Origin: Spartobacteria bacterium
GTDB taxonomy: Bacteria; Verrucomicrobiota; Verrucomicrobiia; Chthoniobacterales; UBA10450
Reading direction: 5' to 3'
DNA length: 9,165 nucleotides
NCBI GenBank assembly: GCA_021324035.1
Contig: JAJPJU010000270.1
Coordinates: forward strand, 1 to 9,165
Shown: one piece after another, positions 1-6,886 of the stretch
Numbering within the stretch: position 1 is the first letter of the stretch
Layout of the letters: the number at the start of each line of letters is the position of its first letter
Program-made: the position numbers and the translations under genes
The notes under the pieces: generated by a model
Told to the model about the DNA's origin: nothing
Database searches by the model: none
What the model saw: only the letters and a program-made list of their open reading frames with translations

Positions 1-375
1 CGGGTTGATCTCGACGGTGACGGCGAAGAAGAGGTTCTAGTCAGCGCGACAAATTATCTCAGCAAAGACAATACTGTTCCGATGCGATCGCCGGCGGGGA
101 GTTATTCGATGGTAATCTTGCGCCGCGTCGTAAATGGAAAAGTGGAAACCCAGCTGGTGGAAGGCGAGTTCCACCCAAAGGCTTACTCGTCCTCCGACGA
201 GTCGAGTTTCGATGCACCGAACGCCTACAAGGTCGTGGCGGTCCTGGATCTGGATGGCGACGGCAAGATGGAGATCGTAGTCGGCTCCCATTATTACGAA
301 GGCGAAGCGACGACGATTTACCGATGCGATCCGAAGAAAATCGAAGCAGTCCTGGACGTCGGTTGCGGCGCCTAG
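1..375 (+). CDS. FG-GAP/VCBS-type repeat protein, C-terminal fragment
   Basis: The reading frame is open from the first base of the window and ends at TAG 373-375, so this is the last 124 residues of a longer protein whose start lies outside. Two copies of an acidic calcium-loop motif are visible: D-L-D-G-D-G-E at residues 3-9 and D-L-D-G-D-G-K at residues 83-89. Each is followed by a short hydrophobic strand (EEVLVS and MEIVVGS), which is the usual layout of FG-GAP/VCBS blades of beta-propellers. Such proteins are normally exported and bind calcium. The region between the motifs (residues 28-80) looks like a beta-rich blade carrying a YSMVILRR strand. The tail holds two cysteines (in YRCDP and VGCGA) that could pair. 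An internal ATG at 82 exists but would cut off the first motif, so it is not the start. The specific function is unknown. Confidence 0.7.
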   Translation, partial: RVDLDGDGEEEVLVSATNYLSKDNTVPMRSPAGSYSMVILRRVVNGKVETQLVEGEFHPKAYSSSDESSFDAPNAYKVVAVLDLDGDGKMEIVVGSHYYEGEATTIYRCDPKKIEAVLDVGCGA

Positions 376-445
376 TTGGTGCATAAAGCGCAGACTGAGA
401 AATTCTTACGTGCAGCGTCAAGCCGCCTCCTGCTAAAGTACAGCT

Positions 446-1054
446 ATGAATCTTCGCGTTCTGTCTCATCTCATCGTCACGCTGATTTTCCTCGCTGGAT
501 CGGCATTGGCAGCGAATCCATTCCTGGATGCAAAGGACGACAAACCGGTGTCCGCTAATTTTAAGGGCACCGAATGGAACGATGAAAACATCGACGGCGA
601 TATTCCTTTGACCGGGCGAGTTGTAACCACGCGGATTGCGAAGATGCCTTGGGGCGCAATTTTCAAGGTCGAGTATGTCGATTTAAAATCGAAGGCGACT
701 CAAAAGCGGGAAATTACCCCCGATTATTTCATTGTTACGGACGATCGAATCATTTTGCTGAATGAAGACAACAACGACGAAGCGGCCAAGAAGATCGCGG
801 CAATGGATAAGCCGCCAGGATTCGAGGAAAACTACGTTTACGGGATCACGACCGGCCATTTCAAACACCAGGAAGGGCTCTGGGAAACGAAAATCGATGT
901 GAAAGGCGATCTTTGCGTCTACGATTCGAGCCATCCATCGGGGCACTTTAAGAAGATGGTTTGGAAAAAAGGCGTTGGTCTTGTCCAGTACGACAGCGGG
1001 TACGGCGCGGCGAAAGATGGGTGGAAGCTGAAGCGAATTAATACTAAAGGATAA
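446..1054 (+). CDS. Secreted protein of unknown function (202 aa)
   Basis: I do not recognise a named family. Residues 1-22 form a standard Sec signal peptide: a short charged start (N-L-R), a hydrophobic core, then A-L-A with likely cleavage before A23. The mature part of about 180 residues is hydrophilic and charged, with no further membrane segment, so a periplasmic or outer-envelope location is likely. The C-terminal stretch V-W-K-K-G-V-G-L-V-Q-Y followed by SGYGA (about residues 171-189) resembles an end motif I know from uncharacterised envelope proteins, where a beta-strand pair precedes a final L-K-R-I strand. Only one cysteine remains in the mature chain (in DLCVYD), so no internal disulfide is expected. 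The ATG at 446 is chosen because it gives an intact signal peptide, although no clear Shine-Dalgarno precedes it. The next gene begins 2 nt after the TAA, so the two are probably cotranscribed. Confidence 0.8.
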   Translation: MNLRVLSHLIVTLIFLAGSALAANPFLDAKDDKPVSANFKGTEWNDENIDGDIPLTGRVVTTRIAKMPWGAIFKVEYVDLKSKATQKREITPDYFIVTDDRIILLNEDNNDEAAKKIAAMDKPPGFEENYVYGITTGHFKHQEGLWETKIDVKGDLCVYDSSHPSGHFKKMVWKKGVGLVQYDSGYGAAKDGWKLKRINTKG

Positions 1055-1056
1055 TT

Positions 1057-1461
1057 ATGAAGCGGATTTTGTTATTAATCGCTGTGCTTACCGTCGCATT
1101 CAGTGGGCTCAGTTTCGCGGCTCTTGGCGATACTGAAGATCAAGTTGCGGATCTTCTTGGAAAGCCCGCCGAGTCAGGTTTTCCCGATCAGCGCGGCGTC
1201 AGCACGAACGTGTACCAGAAGGGCAATTACATTGTTCTGGTTCAATTTCTCCACCACTTGAGCCTGGCTGAAAGTTACACTCGCATGGATAAGGCCGAGC
1301 TTCGAGAAAGCGAAATCACAGCGTTGCTTGAAGGCAGTGGCAATGACCTGAAATGGATTAAGAATCCAGACAAACCTGCATGGATACGGGAAGATCACAA
1401 GGCGCGCGCCTGGTGCGAAACATTGTCCGGGCGCCCAACCCTCCTGATTCAAGCGCAATAG
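1057..1461 (+). CDS. Small secreted protein of unknown function (134 aa)
   Basis: Residues 1-21 are a clear signal peptide (M-K-R, hydrophobic core, S-F-A) with probable cleavage before A22. The mature protein opens with L-G-D-T-E-D-Q-V-A-D-L-L-G-K-P (residues 23-37). This 'G-x-T-x-x-x-V-x-x-x-x-G-x-P' pattern is typical of small BamE/SmpA-like and related periplasmic domains, but the resemblance is short and should not be read as a family assignment. The rest shows strands (NYIVLVQFL), a helix with K-A-E-L-R-E-S-E-I, and a C-terminal strand (PTLLIQ). It has a single mature cysteine (AWCETL). The start is well supported: AAAGGA at 1046-1051 sits 5 nt before the ATG and overlaps the end of the preceding gene, whose stop lies 2 nt upstream of this start. 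It likely works with, or at least is expressed with, its upstream neighbour. Confidence 0.8.
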   Translation: MKRILLLIAVLTVAFSGLSFAALGDTEDQVADLLGKPAESGFPDQRGVSTNVYQKGNYIVLVQFLHHLSLAESYTRMDKAELRESEITALLEGSGNDLKWIKNPDKPAWIREDHKARAWCETLSGRPTLLIQAQ

Positions 1462-1547
1462 CGTTCAGTTTGTTCGGTCTCACGAAGTTAACCGTCAGCT
1501 ATATCGGCGTTGACCTTCGCGGCTAATCCGCATTAACCAGTGCATTC

Positions 1548-3128
1548 ATGCGAAGGCACCGGGCTTTTCTTCTCGTCCTGGCGATAACCGCCATTGTCCG
1601 GTTCGCCATTCTGTTTCTGTCGCAAACGCACGTTACCAGCGACGAGGCCATTACTGGCTTGATGGCGAAACACATTTCGGAAGGACGTTATTTTCCGTTT
1701 TATCCTTATGGAATTTCCTACAACGCGTCGCAAGTATGGGAAGCGTATCTCGCAGTCATTCCATTCTGGCTTTTCGGCGTCGGCGTTGTTGCCCTTAAAA
1801 TCCCGATCGTTCTTCTGTCCCTCATTTGTCTGGCCCTGTTTTATGCGATGGCGGTGCGACTTTACCCGGTTCGAATCGCCACCCTCGCCAGTCTGATTTT
1901 TGCTTTCTGGCCAGGATTACTGAAGTGGCATTTTCAACCGCGCGGCTACGCATTTTATTTTCTCCTGATTCCGGCGCTGGTAATTCTCTTTCTCGCAGTC
2001 GAACGGCAAAAACCGCCGCGTTCCCGCGATGTTTTCCTTTTCGGCCTCGGGTGCGGCATCGGCATGTGGGGAATGGAACTCCTCCTCATCCCGATTGCGG
2101 CGCTGTGGCTTTTGCTTCTGCTGCGTCGAAAATTCTCGATTCAGAGTTTTGCCGTGGGTGTAACCGGATTCGTAATCGGATATGCTCCGGCAATTTGGTG
2201 GAACCTCACCCATGAATATAGAAACTGGTATTTCCTTTTCTTCGAAAAACCGGAAACCGGCGGATTGATGACACGTTTCGGTTTCTCAGCGTGGCGCGAG
2301 ATTGTTTTTCATGAGATGCCGAAATTTTTTAGCGCGGACACAGTGCTCTGGTACTATCCCGCAGCGCACTGGGCGGGTTACGTTCTTTACGCGGTCACGG
2401 TTGTAGCGATCGCCGTCGCCGTCTGGCGGGCTGTTCGGCGGCCTGCGATCCGAAGCGCGTTTTCATCGGGATTTGCAGAGAGTGAGACAAACGCGGACGT
2501 GCTTATGCTGATCCTGATTGCCATAAGCTTCGTTCCCTACATCATCGCGCCGCTGCGCGTGCCAGGATATTTTCTGGGAGCGACTTTTTTCATGTCGATT
2601 TTGATCGCGCGTTCCATCGAGCGGTCCCTTACGGAAACAGGACTATTTTCACGCGCAATAGGCGCCGCGTTATTGCTCGCAACAATTGTCTGCGGGTTGG
2701 ATGCTGTCATCGGCGTTGCGGCTCACAACGAAATTGAAACACTGACTCTTTCGCCGGATCGGCGCGACCGCGAAATGATCCGGATTCCCGGACGAGATCT
2801 TGAAGCTGTAGAAAAGGACCTTGCCCAAAATCAAATCAAAGGAGTCTGGACCACGCTCTCTTTCGTTTATCCGCTGATTTTCGAGACCGGCGAAAAATTG
2901 ATCGCCTCGGAATCCATCTTCGGAATCGATCGTCCGGTATACCCGACATCAATTCCGAAGGCCGAACCGGATGAGCACCGGCCCGCGGTTTTCGTTTTGG
3001 AAACAAATTCCCCTCTCCGCCCTGAGGTTGAACAGACGCTCATCCAAAAATCAGGCGCGCCGCCGAAAATCAGGGAACACGGAACCCTCACCGTCATCGA
3101 GCAACATTTCGCCCCCGCTTTACCGTGA
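1548..3128 (+). CDS. GT-C-type membrane glycosyltransferase (GT39/PMT-like)
   Basis: This is a 526-residue integral membrane protein with roughly nine or ten hydrophobic segments. The first spans about residues 6-25 and is followed at once by S-D-E-A (D32, E33), the acidic pair expected in the first external loop of GT-C enzymes. Further family-like features are Q-V-W-E-A-Y-L (62-68) and the Y-A-P-A-I-W-W-N segment near residue 210. Enzymes of this fold transfer sugars from polyprenyl-phosphate donors to lipids, glycans or proteins on the outer face of the inner membrane. The donor and acceptor cannot be told here. The last membrane segment ends near residue 390 and is followed by about 135 soluble residues, probably periplasmic. 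The ATG at 1548 keeps the first membrane segment intact, and no strong ribosome binding site precedes it. The gene overlaps the next one by 4 nt. Confidence 0.8.
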   Translation: MRRHRAFLLVLAITAIVRFAILFLSQTHVTSDEAITGLMAKHISEGRYFPFYPYGISYNASQVWEAYLAVIPFWLFGVGVVALKIPIVLLSLICLALFYAMAVRLYPVRIATLASLIFAFWPGLLKWHFQPRGYAFYFLLIPALVILFLAVERQKPPRSRDVFLFGLGCGIGMWGMELLLIPIAALWLLLLLRRKFSIQSFAVGVTGFVIGYAPAIWWNLTHEYRNWYFLFFEKPETGGLMTRFGFSAWREIVFHEMPKFFSADTVLWYYPAAHWAGYVLYAVTVVAIAVAVWRAVRRPAIRSAFSSGFAESETNADVLMLILIAISFVPYIIAPLRVPGYFLGATFFMSILIARSIERSLTETGLFSRAIGAALLLATIVCGLDAVIGVAAHNEIETLTLSPDRRDREMIRIPGRDLEAVEKDLAQNQIKGVWTTLSFVYPLIFETGEKLIASESIFGIDRPVYPTSIPKAEPDEHRPAVFVLETNSPLRPEVEQTLIQKSGAPPKIREHGTLTVIEQHFAPALP

Positions 3129-4609
3129 ATGAACTATCGAAAGTAACGGTGCGCTGGATCGTCTTCGGACTATGCGCATTCGCAGCGATCCGCGTGTTTG
3201 CGTTCGCGGCGGCATTTCCATTCTTCAACAACGTAGACGAGCAGTCGCACGTCGATTTGGTGGTGAAATACGCCCATGGAAATCCGCCGCGCGCGATCGA
3301 ACCACTCTCGCCGGAAGCCGCTCGTTACCTGGCGCTTTATCGGACGCCGGAATATTTCGTTTCGCCAGAAAATTACGGCGGACAATATCCGCAGCCGAAC
3401 TGGCTCTTATCGTCAGAGGAACGGCAGCGCGTCCTGGAACAGGAAGCCCCGAGCTGGGAATCACGGACCAACCACGAATCCGGTGAGCCGCCGGTTTATT
3501 ACGGAATTGCTGGAGCCTGGTTTAACATCGGACGAGGTCTCGGCCTGGGCGAGCTGACTTCGTTGTACTGGGTCCGCTTTCTCAACGTTATTTTCGCTGT
3601 CGCATTGGTTTGGTTGGGCTACAGAGCGGCCCTGATCGTTTTCGACCAACACCAATTTCCCGCAATCGCAACAGCAACACTCTTAGCGATCTGGCCCCAA
3701 AGTTCGTTTTACTCCGTTCAAGGCGATTCCATGGCCGCGGTGACATTCGGCTTCGCCATTATCGCGATGCTCAAATTATTGGGACCGGAGCAGCCGAAGA
3801 TTCTGCCCGGTATCTGGGCCGGTCTGGCTGTCGCCGCGACATGTTTGATCAAGACCGCGAATTTTCCGCTGATCTTGGTTGTTCTTGCGGCGCTCATTTT
3901 CAAAACAACCCGCCTGGCACGCAAAGGTCAGTTGGCGCGCGGACTGTCGATCCTTGGCGGGTTCGTGATTTCAGTCATGGTGCCGCTCGGGCTCTGGTTT
4001 GGGTGGAACGAACGCCATTTCGGCGATCTCACCGCAACCAAATCCAAGATTGAGTTGTTAGGCTGGACGCCAAAAGCATTCAGTGACTGGTGGTCGCATC
4101 CGATTTTCACGCCTATCGGCGCCAAAGACTTTTGGAGCGAACTGATTTCAAGTTTTTGGCGCGGCGAATTCATCTGGCACGGCCAACGCCTGGCCACATG
4201 GTGGAGCGATGCATTCTATTGGACCGCTTCCACAGTCGCGCTGGCGATTGCCATAATATTCCTTTTCGGACGGCGTCGGTCCGAGCCGCACCGCGTCGCG
4301 CTATGGTTCGCAATTTTCAGCTTCGCCGCGCTGGTCGGCTTTCTCGTCTTGCTTTCGATCAGATTCGATTTTGGCCAATGCCCGTATCCATCCCGAGAGC
4401 ATCCGTATTTTACTTCCGGCAGATTGTTGAATGCCGCGGCAGTTCCATTCTTCCTCGTTTTTGCTTATGCGATCGAAAGAATCAGCAGTTGGAGCAAACG
4501 GCCGGCGATTCGCTGGATTTTATTGGGTGGAATCGCCGTGATCACGCTGATCTGGCAGGTGTCCATCAATGCGCCCGTTTTTTACAGCCACTACAATTTC
4601 TTTCACTAG
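3125..4609 (+). CDS. GT-C-type membrane protein, putative glycosyltransferase (DUF2142-like)
   Basis: This polytopic membrane protein has 494 residues and about ten hydrophobic segments. After the first segment (about 11-34) comes N-N-V-D-E-Q-S-H (D38, E39), matching the 'DE..H' signature of GT-C proteins and of DUF2142-type membrane proteins. A long external loop (about residues 40-125) is rich in Tyr, Pro and Glu and ends in E-P-P-V-Y-Y, which resembles the HPP-x-YY motif of these families. Then come R-F-L-N and P-Q-S-S-F-Y-S-V-Q-G-D-S, and near the C-terminus S-R-E-H-P-Y-F-T-S-G-R, a counterpart of the 'GRY' loop. The start is GTG at 3125, which overlaps the TGA of the upstream glycosyltransferase (GTGA), so translation is probably coupled. 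It is likely a second lipid-linked sugar transferase acting in the same pathway, but the substrate is unknown and a non-enzymatic role is possible. Confidence 0.72.
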   Translation: MNELSKVTVRWIVFGLCAFAAIRVFAFAAAFPFFNNVDEQSHVDLVVKYAHGNPPRAIEPLSPEAARYLALYRTPEYFVSPENYGGQYPQPNWLLSSEERQRVLEQEAPSWESRTNHESGEPPVYYGIAGAWFNIGRGLGLGELTSLYWVRFLNVIFAVALVWLGYRAALIVFDQHQFPAIATATLLAIWPQSSFYSVQGDSMAAVTFGFAIIAMLKLLGPEQPKILPGIWAGLAVAATCLIKTANFPLILVVLAALIFKTTRLARKGQLARGLSILGGFVISVMVPLGLWFGWNERHFGDLTATKSKIELLGWTPKAFSDWWSHPIFTPIGAKDFWSELISSFWRGEFIWHGQRLATWWSDAFYWTASTVALAIAIIFLFGRRRSEPHRVALWFAIFSFAALVGFLVLLSIRFDFGQCPYPSREHPYFTSGRLLNAAAVPFFLVFAYAIERISSWSKRPAIRWILLGGIAVITLIWQVSINAPVFYSHYNFFH

Positions 4610-4610
4610 A

Positions 4611-4636
4611 GAAAATCGGACCGACCTAACCGGTCG
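4611..4636 (-). terminator. Possible weak terminator hairpin between convergent genes
   Basis: GACCG at 4619-4623 pairs with CGGTC at 4631-4635, leaving a 7-nt loop. Read on the minus strand, the stem is followed by CGATTTTC, so there is only a four-T tract. The stem overlaps the TAG stop of the permease gene. It lies in the 16-bp gap between two genes that face each other, where a terminator would be expected, but five base pairs and a short T run make this a weak candidate. Rho-dependent or overlapping termination is equally possible. Confidence 0.25.
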
Positions 4637-6122
4637 CTGCCCGTCGCCACAAAAAATAAATCGGCACGCCGGTGAGAACGATGAGAATGCCAATTCCCGA
4701 GGTCGAAGGGGCAACATAGCCCAGGTCAGCAATCAATAATGCGGCGAGAATCATGGAAATGATCGGAACGGCCGGATAACCCCACGTCCGATACGGGCGT
4801 TCAACATTCGGAGCTTTTGTTCGCAAAATCATGACTGCGGCGACCAGCAGCACGTAAAAAATCAGGTCGGCCGACACAATATATTCGAGGAGCTGGGTAT
4901 AGACATTTCCGTAAGTGACGTTCTGGGTTGACGAGTTGGTCGTCATTGTCCGGGGCAAGGTCAGAAGCGCCGTCCAGATTCCCTGCGCGATCAGCGCGGC
5001 CGCCGGAACGTGATGCCGGTTCGTCGTCGCAACTTTTTTGAAAAACAGGCGATCACGCGCCATCGCAAAATAAACGCGAGCGCCGGCGAGAATCAGTCCG
5101 TTGTTGCATCCGAAAGTCGAAACCATGATTGCCGCCGCCATGGCCAGCGCTCCCGGATTGCCGAACGCCATTTTCATTGCCGCGACGGCGACGCGATCCT
5201 GCGGCGCTTGTTGAATTTCAGGAAGCGATAGCAGCGCCAGATACGCAAGATTCGCCAGAACGTAGAGAGTCACGACGATGCCCGATCCAATGAGAAGCGC
5301 CCGAACCAGATTACGTCCCGGGTTCCGAACTTCGCTGCCGAGAAATGTGACATTTGTCCAGGCAGTTTGGGCGAACACTGGACCGACCATCGATTTTCCG
5401 AACAACAGAACGAGCGCCAAGACACCGGTAAAGGCGAAGCCTGGTTGCGCCAGCTGCGGATTCCAGCCGTTGGCCCACGAATCCCACCATGCTGAGCTTC
5501 GGGCCGCGCCCGTCGCGCTCCAACCAAGAAAAAGCCCAACCAAAACCACACCGATCAGCGCCGCGGTTTTCGCGAATGTAAAAACGTTTTGGACTATGGT
5601 GCCAAGTCGCAGCCCGAGGGTGTTGGTCCAGGTCAGCAGCGCGATCAGAAGAATTGCGGTCAGTTGCTGGGTCGACAGACTGACTGCGTAACTTCCAAAC
5701 AAGCGAATCGGTCGTTCCGAGAGCAAGTAATTGTCGGGCGAAATTGCAGGCACGAACACGCCAAGAAATTTGGCAAACGCGATCGCTACCGCCGCGATCG
5801 TGCCCGTCTGAATGACCACAAACAGAGTCCAGCCGTACAAGAATCCCATCGCGGGCCCGTAAGCTTCGCGGAAGAAAACGTAAACCCCGCCCGCGCGCGG
5901 CATCATCGTCGCAAGCTCCGAGCAACACAGCGCGCCAGTGATCGTGAGCAAGCCGGCGATCGTCCAGGCGAGAAGCAGCCATCCTGGAGCGCCGGACAAA
6001 CGCGCGGTTTCGGCCGACGTGATAAAAATTCCGGAGCCGATCATCGACCCGACCACGATCATCGTGGCGTCGACCGGTCCGAGTTCGCGGACGAGACGGG
6101 ATTGCGCTTGCTGATCGCTCAC
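4626..6122 (-). CDS. APC-superfamily amino acid permease
   Basis: The protein has 498 residues and about twelve membrane segments, the normal size for the APC/LAT-type family. TM1 carries G-S-M-I-G-S-G-I-F (residues 25-33), the unwound substrate-binding glycine motif of these transporters. It is followed by C-S-E-L-A-T-M-M-P-R-A-G-G-V-Y-V-F, the conserved stretch after TM2 (E-L-x-x-x-x-P-x-x-G-G-x-Y). The C-terminal part has R-P-Y-R-T-W-G-Y-P, also typical. It should move amino acids across the inner membrane, by proton symport or exchange. The start is GTG at 6122, in a 4-nt GTGA overlap with the stop of pxpA; the next Met is residue 21, which would remove the lead-in to TM1. Its position as the last gene of the 5-oxoprolinase run suggests import of 5-oxoproline, glutamate or glutamine, but substrate cannot be read from the sequence. 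The family is certain, the substrate is not. Confidence 0.93.
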   Translation of the reverse strand: MSDQQAQSRLVRELGPVDATMIVVGSMIGSGIFITSAETARLSGAPGWLLLAWTIAGLLTITGALCCSELATMMPRAGGVYVFFREAYGPAMGFLYGWTLFVVIQTGTIAAVAIAFAKFLGVFVPAISPDNYLLSERPIRLFGSYAVSLSTQQLTAILLIALLTWTNTLGLRLGTIVQNVFTFAKTAALIGVVLVGLFLGWSATGAARSSAWWDSWANGWNPQLAQPGFAFTGVLALVLLFGKSMVGPVFAQTAWTNVTFLGSEVRNPGRNLVRALLIGSGIVVTLYVLANLAYLALLSLPEIQQAPQDRVAVAAMKMAFGNPGALAMAAAIMVSTFGCNNGLILAGARVYFAMARDRLFFKKVATTNRHHVPAAALIAQGIWTALLTLPRTMTTNSSTQNVTYGNVYTQLLEYIVSADLIFYVLLVAAVMILRTKAPNVERPYRTWGYPAVPIISMILAALLIADLGYVAPSTSGIGILIVLTGVPIYFLWRRAATG

Positions 6123-6886
6123 GTGGAAAATCTTGGCGCGCGAAACATCACGCCTTCTTTTTCCAACTGCTCCCGCAACGCGCGAGCGAAACCGACCGCT
6201 TCCGGATTATCGCCGTGCAAACAAATCGTTTCCGCTCGAACATCGACGTCCACTTCATCAACGGACCGGACCTTGCCTTCGCGCAGCATTCGCAAAACCC
6301 GCGGCGCAGCCTCACTGGGATTGTGCAGCAACGCGTCGGGCCGCGATCGCGAAACAAGCGACCCGTCACTGCAATAATTGCGGTCTGCGAAAACTTCGTG
6401 CGCGATCTGCAACCCTTGCGCTTCGCCCGCGCGAGCGAGAGCGCTGTTGACCGGCGCAAAGAAAATCAATTTCGCATCGACAGCTGCGACGGCGCGCGCA
6501 ATCGCATAAGCGAGTTCGGCATCACGCGCTGCCATGTTGTAAAGCGCGCCATGCGGCTTCACGTGGTTCGGCCGAACCCGGCAGTGTTCCGCGATCGCCT
6601 GGAAAATACCAAGTTGATAAACAACCGCGTCGAAAACGTCCGTTGATGTCACCGGCAATTCTTTGCGGCCGAAATTTTCCCGATCAAAGAGACTTGGATG
6701 CGCGCCGACTGCAACATTCCGGTCGCGCGCCGCTTCGATCGACTCCTTGATCGTGCCGGCATCGCCGGCGTGAAAGCCACAGGCGATATTGGCGGACGTG
6801 ACAAGCGCCAGCAATTCGTCATCGTGCCCGGCGTTTTCGCCAAGGTCGGCGTTCAGGTCGACAGCGAGCTTTATTTGAGGTGCCAT
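6119..6886 (-). CDS. pxpA: 5-oxoprolinase subunit A (LamB/YcsF family)
   Basis: PxpA is one of three subunits of the prokaryotic ATP-dependent 5-oxoprolinase, which opens 5-oxoproline (pyroglutamate) to glutamate in the cytoplasm. All hallmark motifs of the LamB/YcsF family are present in order: V-D-L-N-A-D-L-G-E (9-17), A-N-I-A-C-G-F-H-A-G-D (32-42), G-A-H-P-S-L-F-D-R-E-N-F-G-R (61-74), K-P-H-G-A-L-Y-N (110-117), F-A-D-R-N-Y (166-171) and L-H-G-D-N-P (223-228). The length of 255 residues is normal (about 245-255). No signal peptide is present. The ATG at 6886 lies inside the end of pxpC (16-nt overlap) and is preceded by GCGGAA (6891-6896 on the opposite strand), a reasonable ribosome binding site. 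Its TGA overlaps the GTG of the permease. No catalytic motif is missing, so the enzyme should be active. Confidence 0.96.
   Translation of the reverse strand: MAPQIKLAVDLNADLGENAGHDDELLALVTSANIACGFHAGDAGTIKESIEAARDRNVAVGAHPSLFDRENFGRKELPVTSTDVFDAVVYQLGIFQAIAEHCRVRPNHVKPHGALYNMAARDAELAYAIARAVAAVDAKLIFFAPVNSALARAGEAQGLQIAHEVFADRNYCSDGSLVSRSRPDALLHNPSEAAPRVLRMLREGKVRSVDEVDVDVRAETICLHGDNPEAVGFARALREQLEKEGVMFRAPRFST

Noticed and set aside
82..84. ATG as start of the first gene
   Set aside because: The frame stays open to base 1 and encodes a DxDxDG motif upstream of it, so the gene continues off the window.
1519..1531. GCGG-CTAAT-CCGC hairpin in the gap before the first GT-C gene
   Set aside because: It has a four-base stem and no T tract, so it is within chance expectation.
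1510..1538. TTGACC followed after 17 nt by TTAACC, as a sigma-70 promoter for the first GT-C gene
   Set aside because: The -10 element matches only two of six consensus bases and would lie about 10 nt from the start codon, leaving almost no leader.
4090..4629. 179-codon plus-strand frame at the end of the second GT-C gene
   Set aside because: It is an out-of-frame shadow. The GT-C frame is hydrophobic and continuous, and this one is Arg/His-rich.
5311..5982. 223-codon minus-strand frame inside the permease
   Set aside because: It overlaps the permease gene in another frame, while the permease frame shows membrane segments and APC motifs. The alternative is Arg/Asp-rich and featureless.
5589..6377. 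262-codon open frame on the plus strand
   Set aside because: It lies antisense to the permease and pxpA, both of which carry full family motifs. The predicted product is Arg/Asn/Ser-rich with no motif, as expected of a shadow frame.
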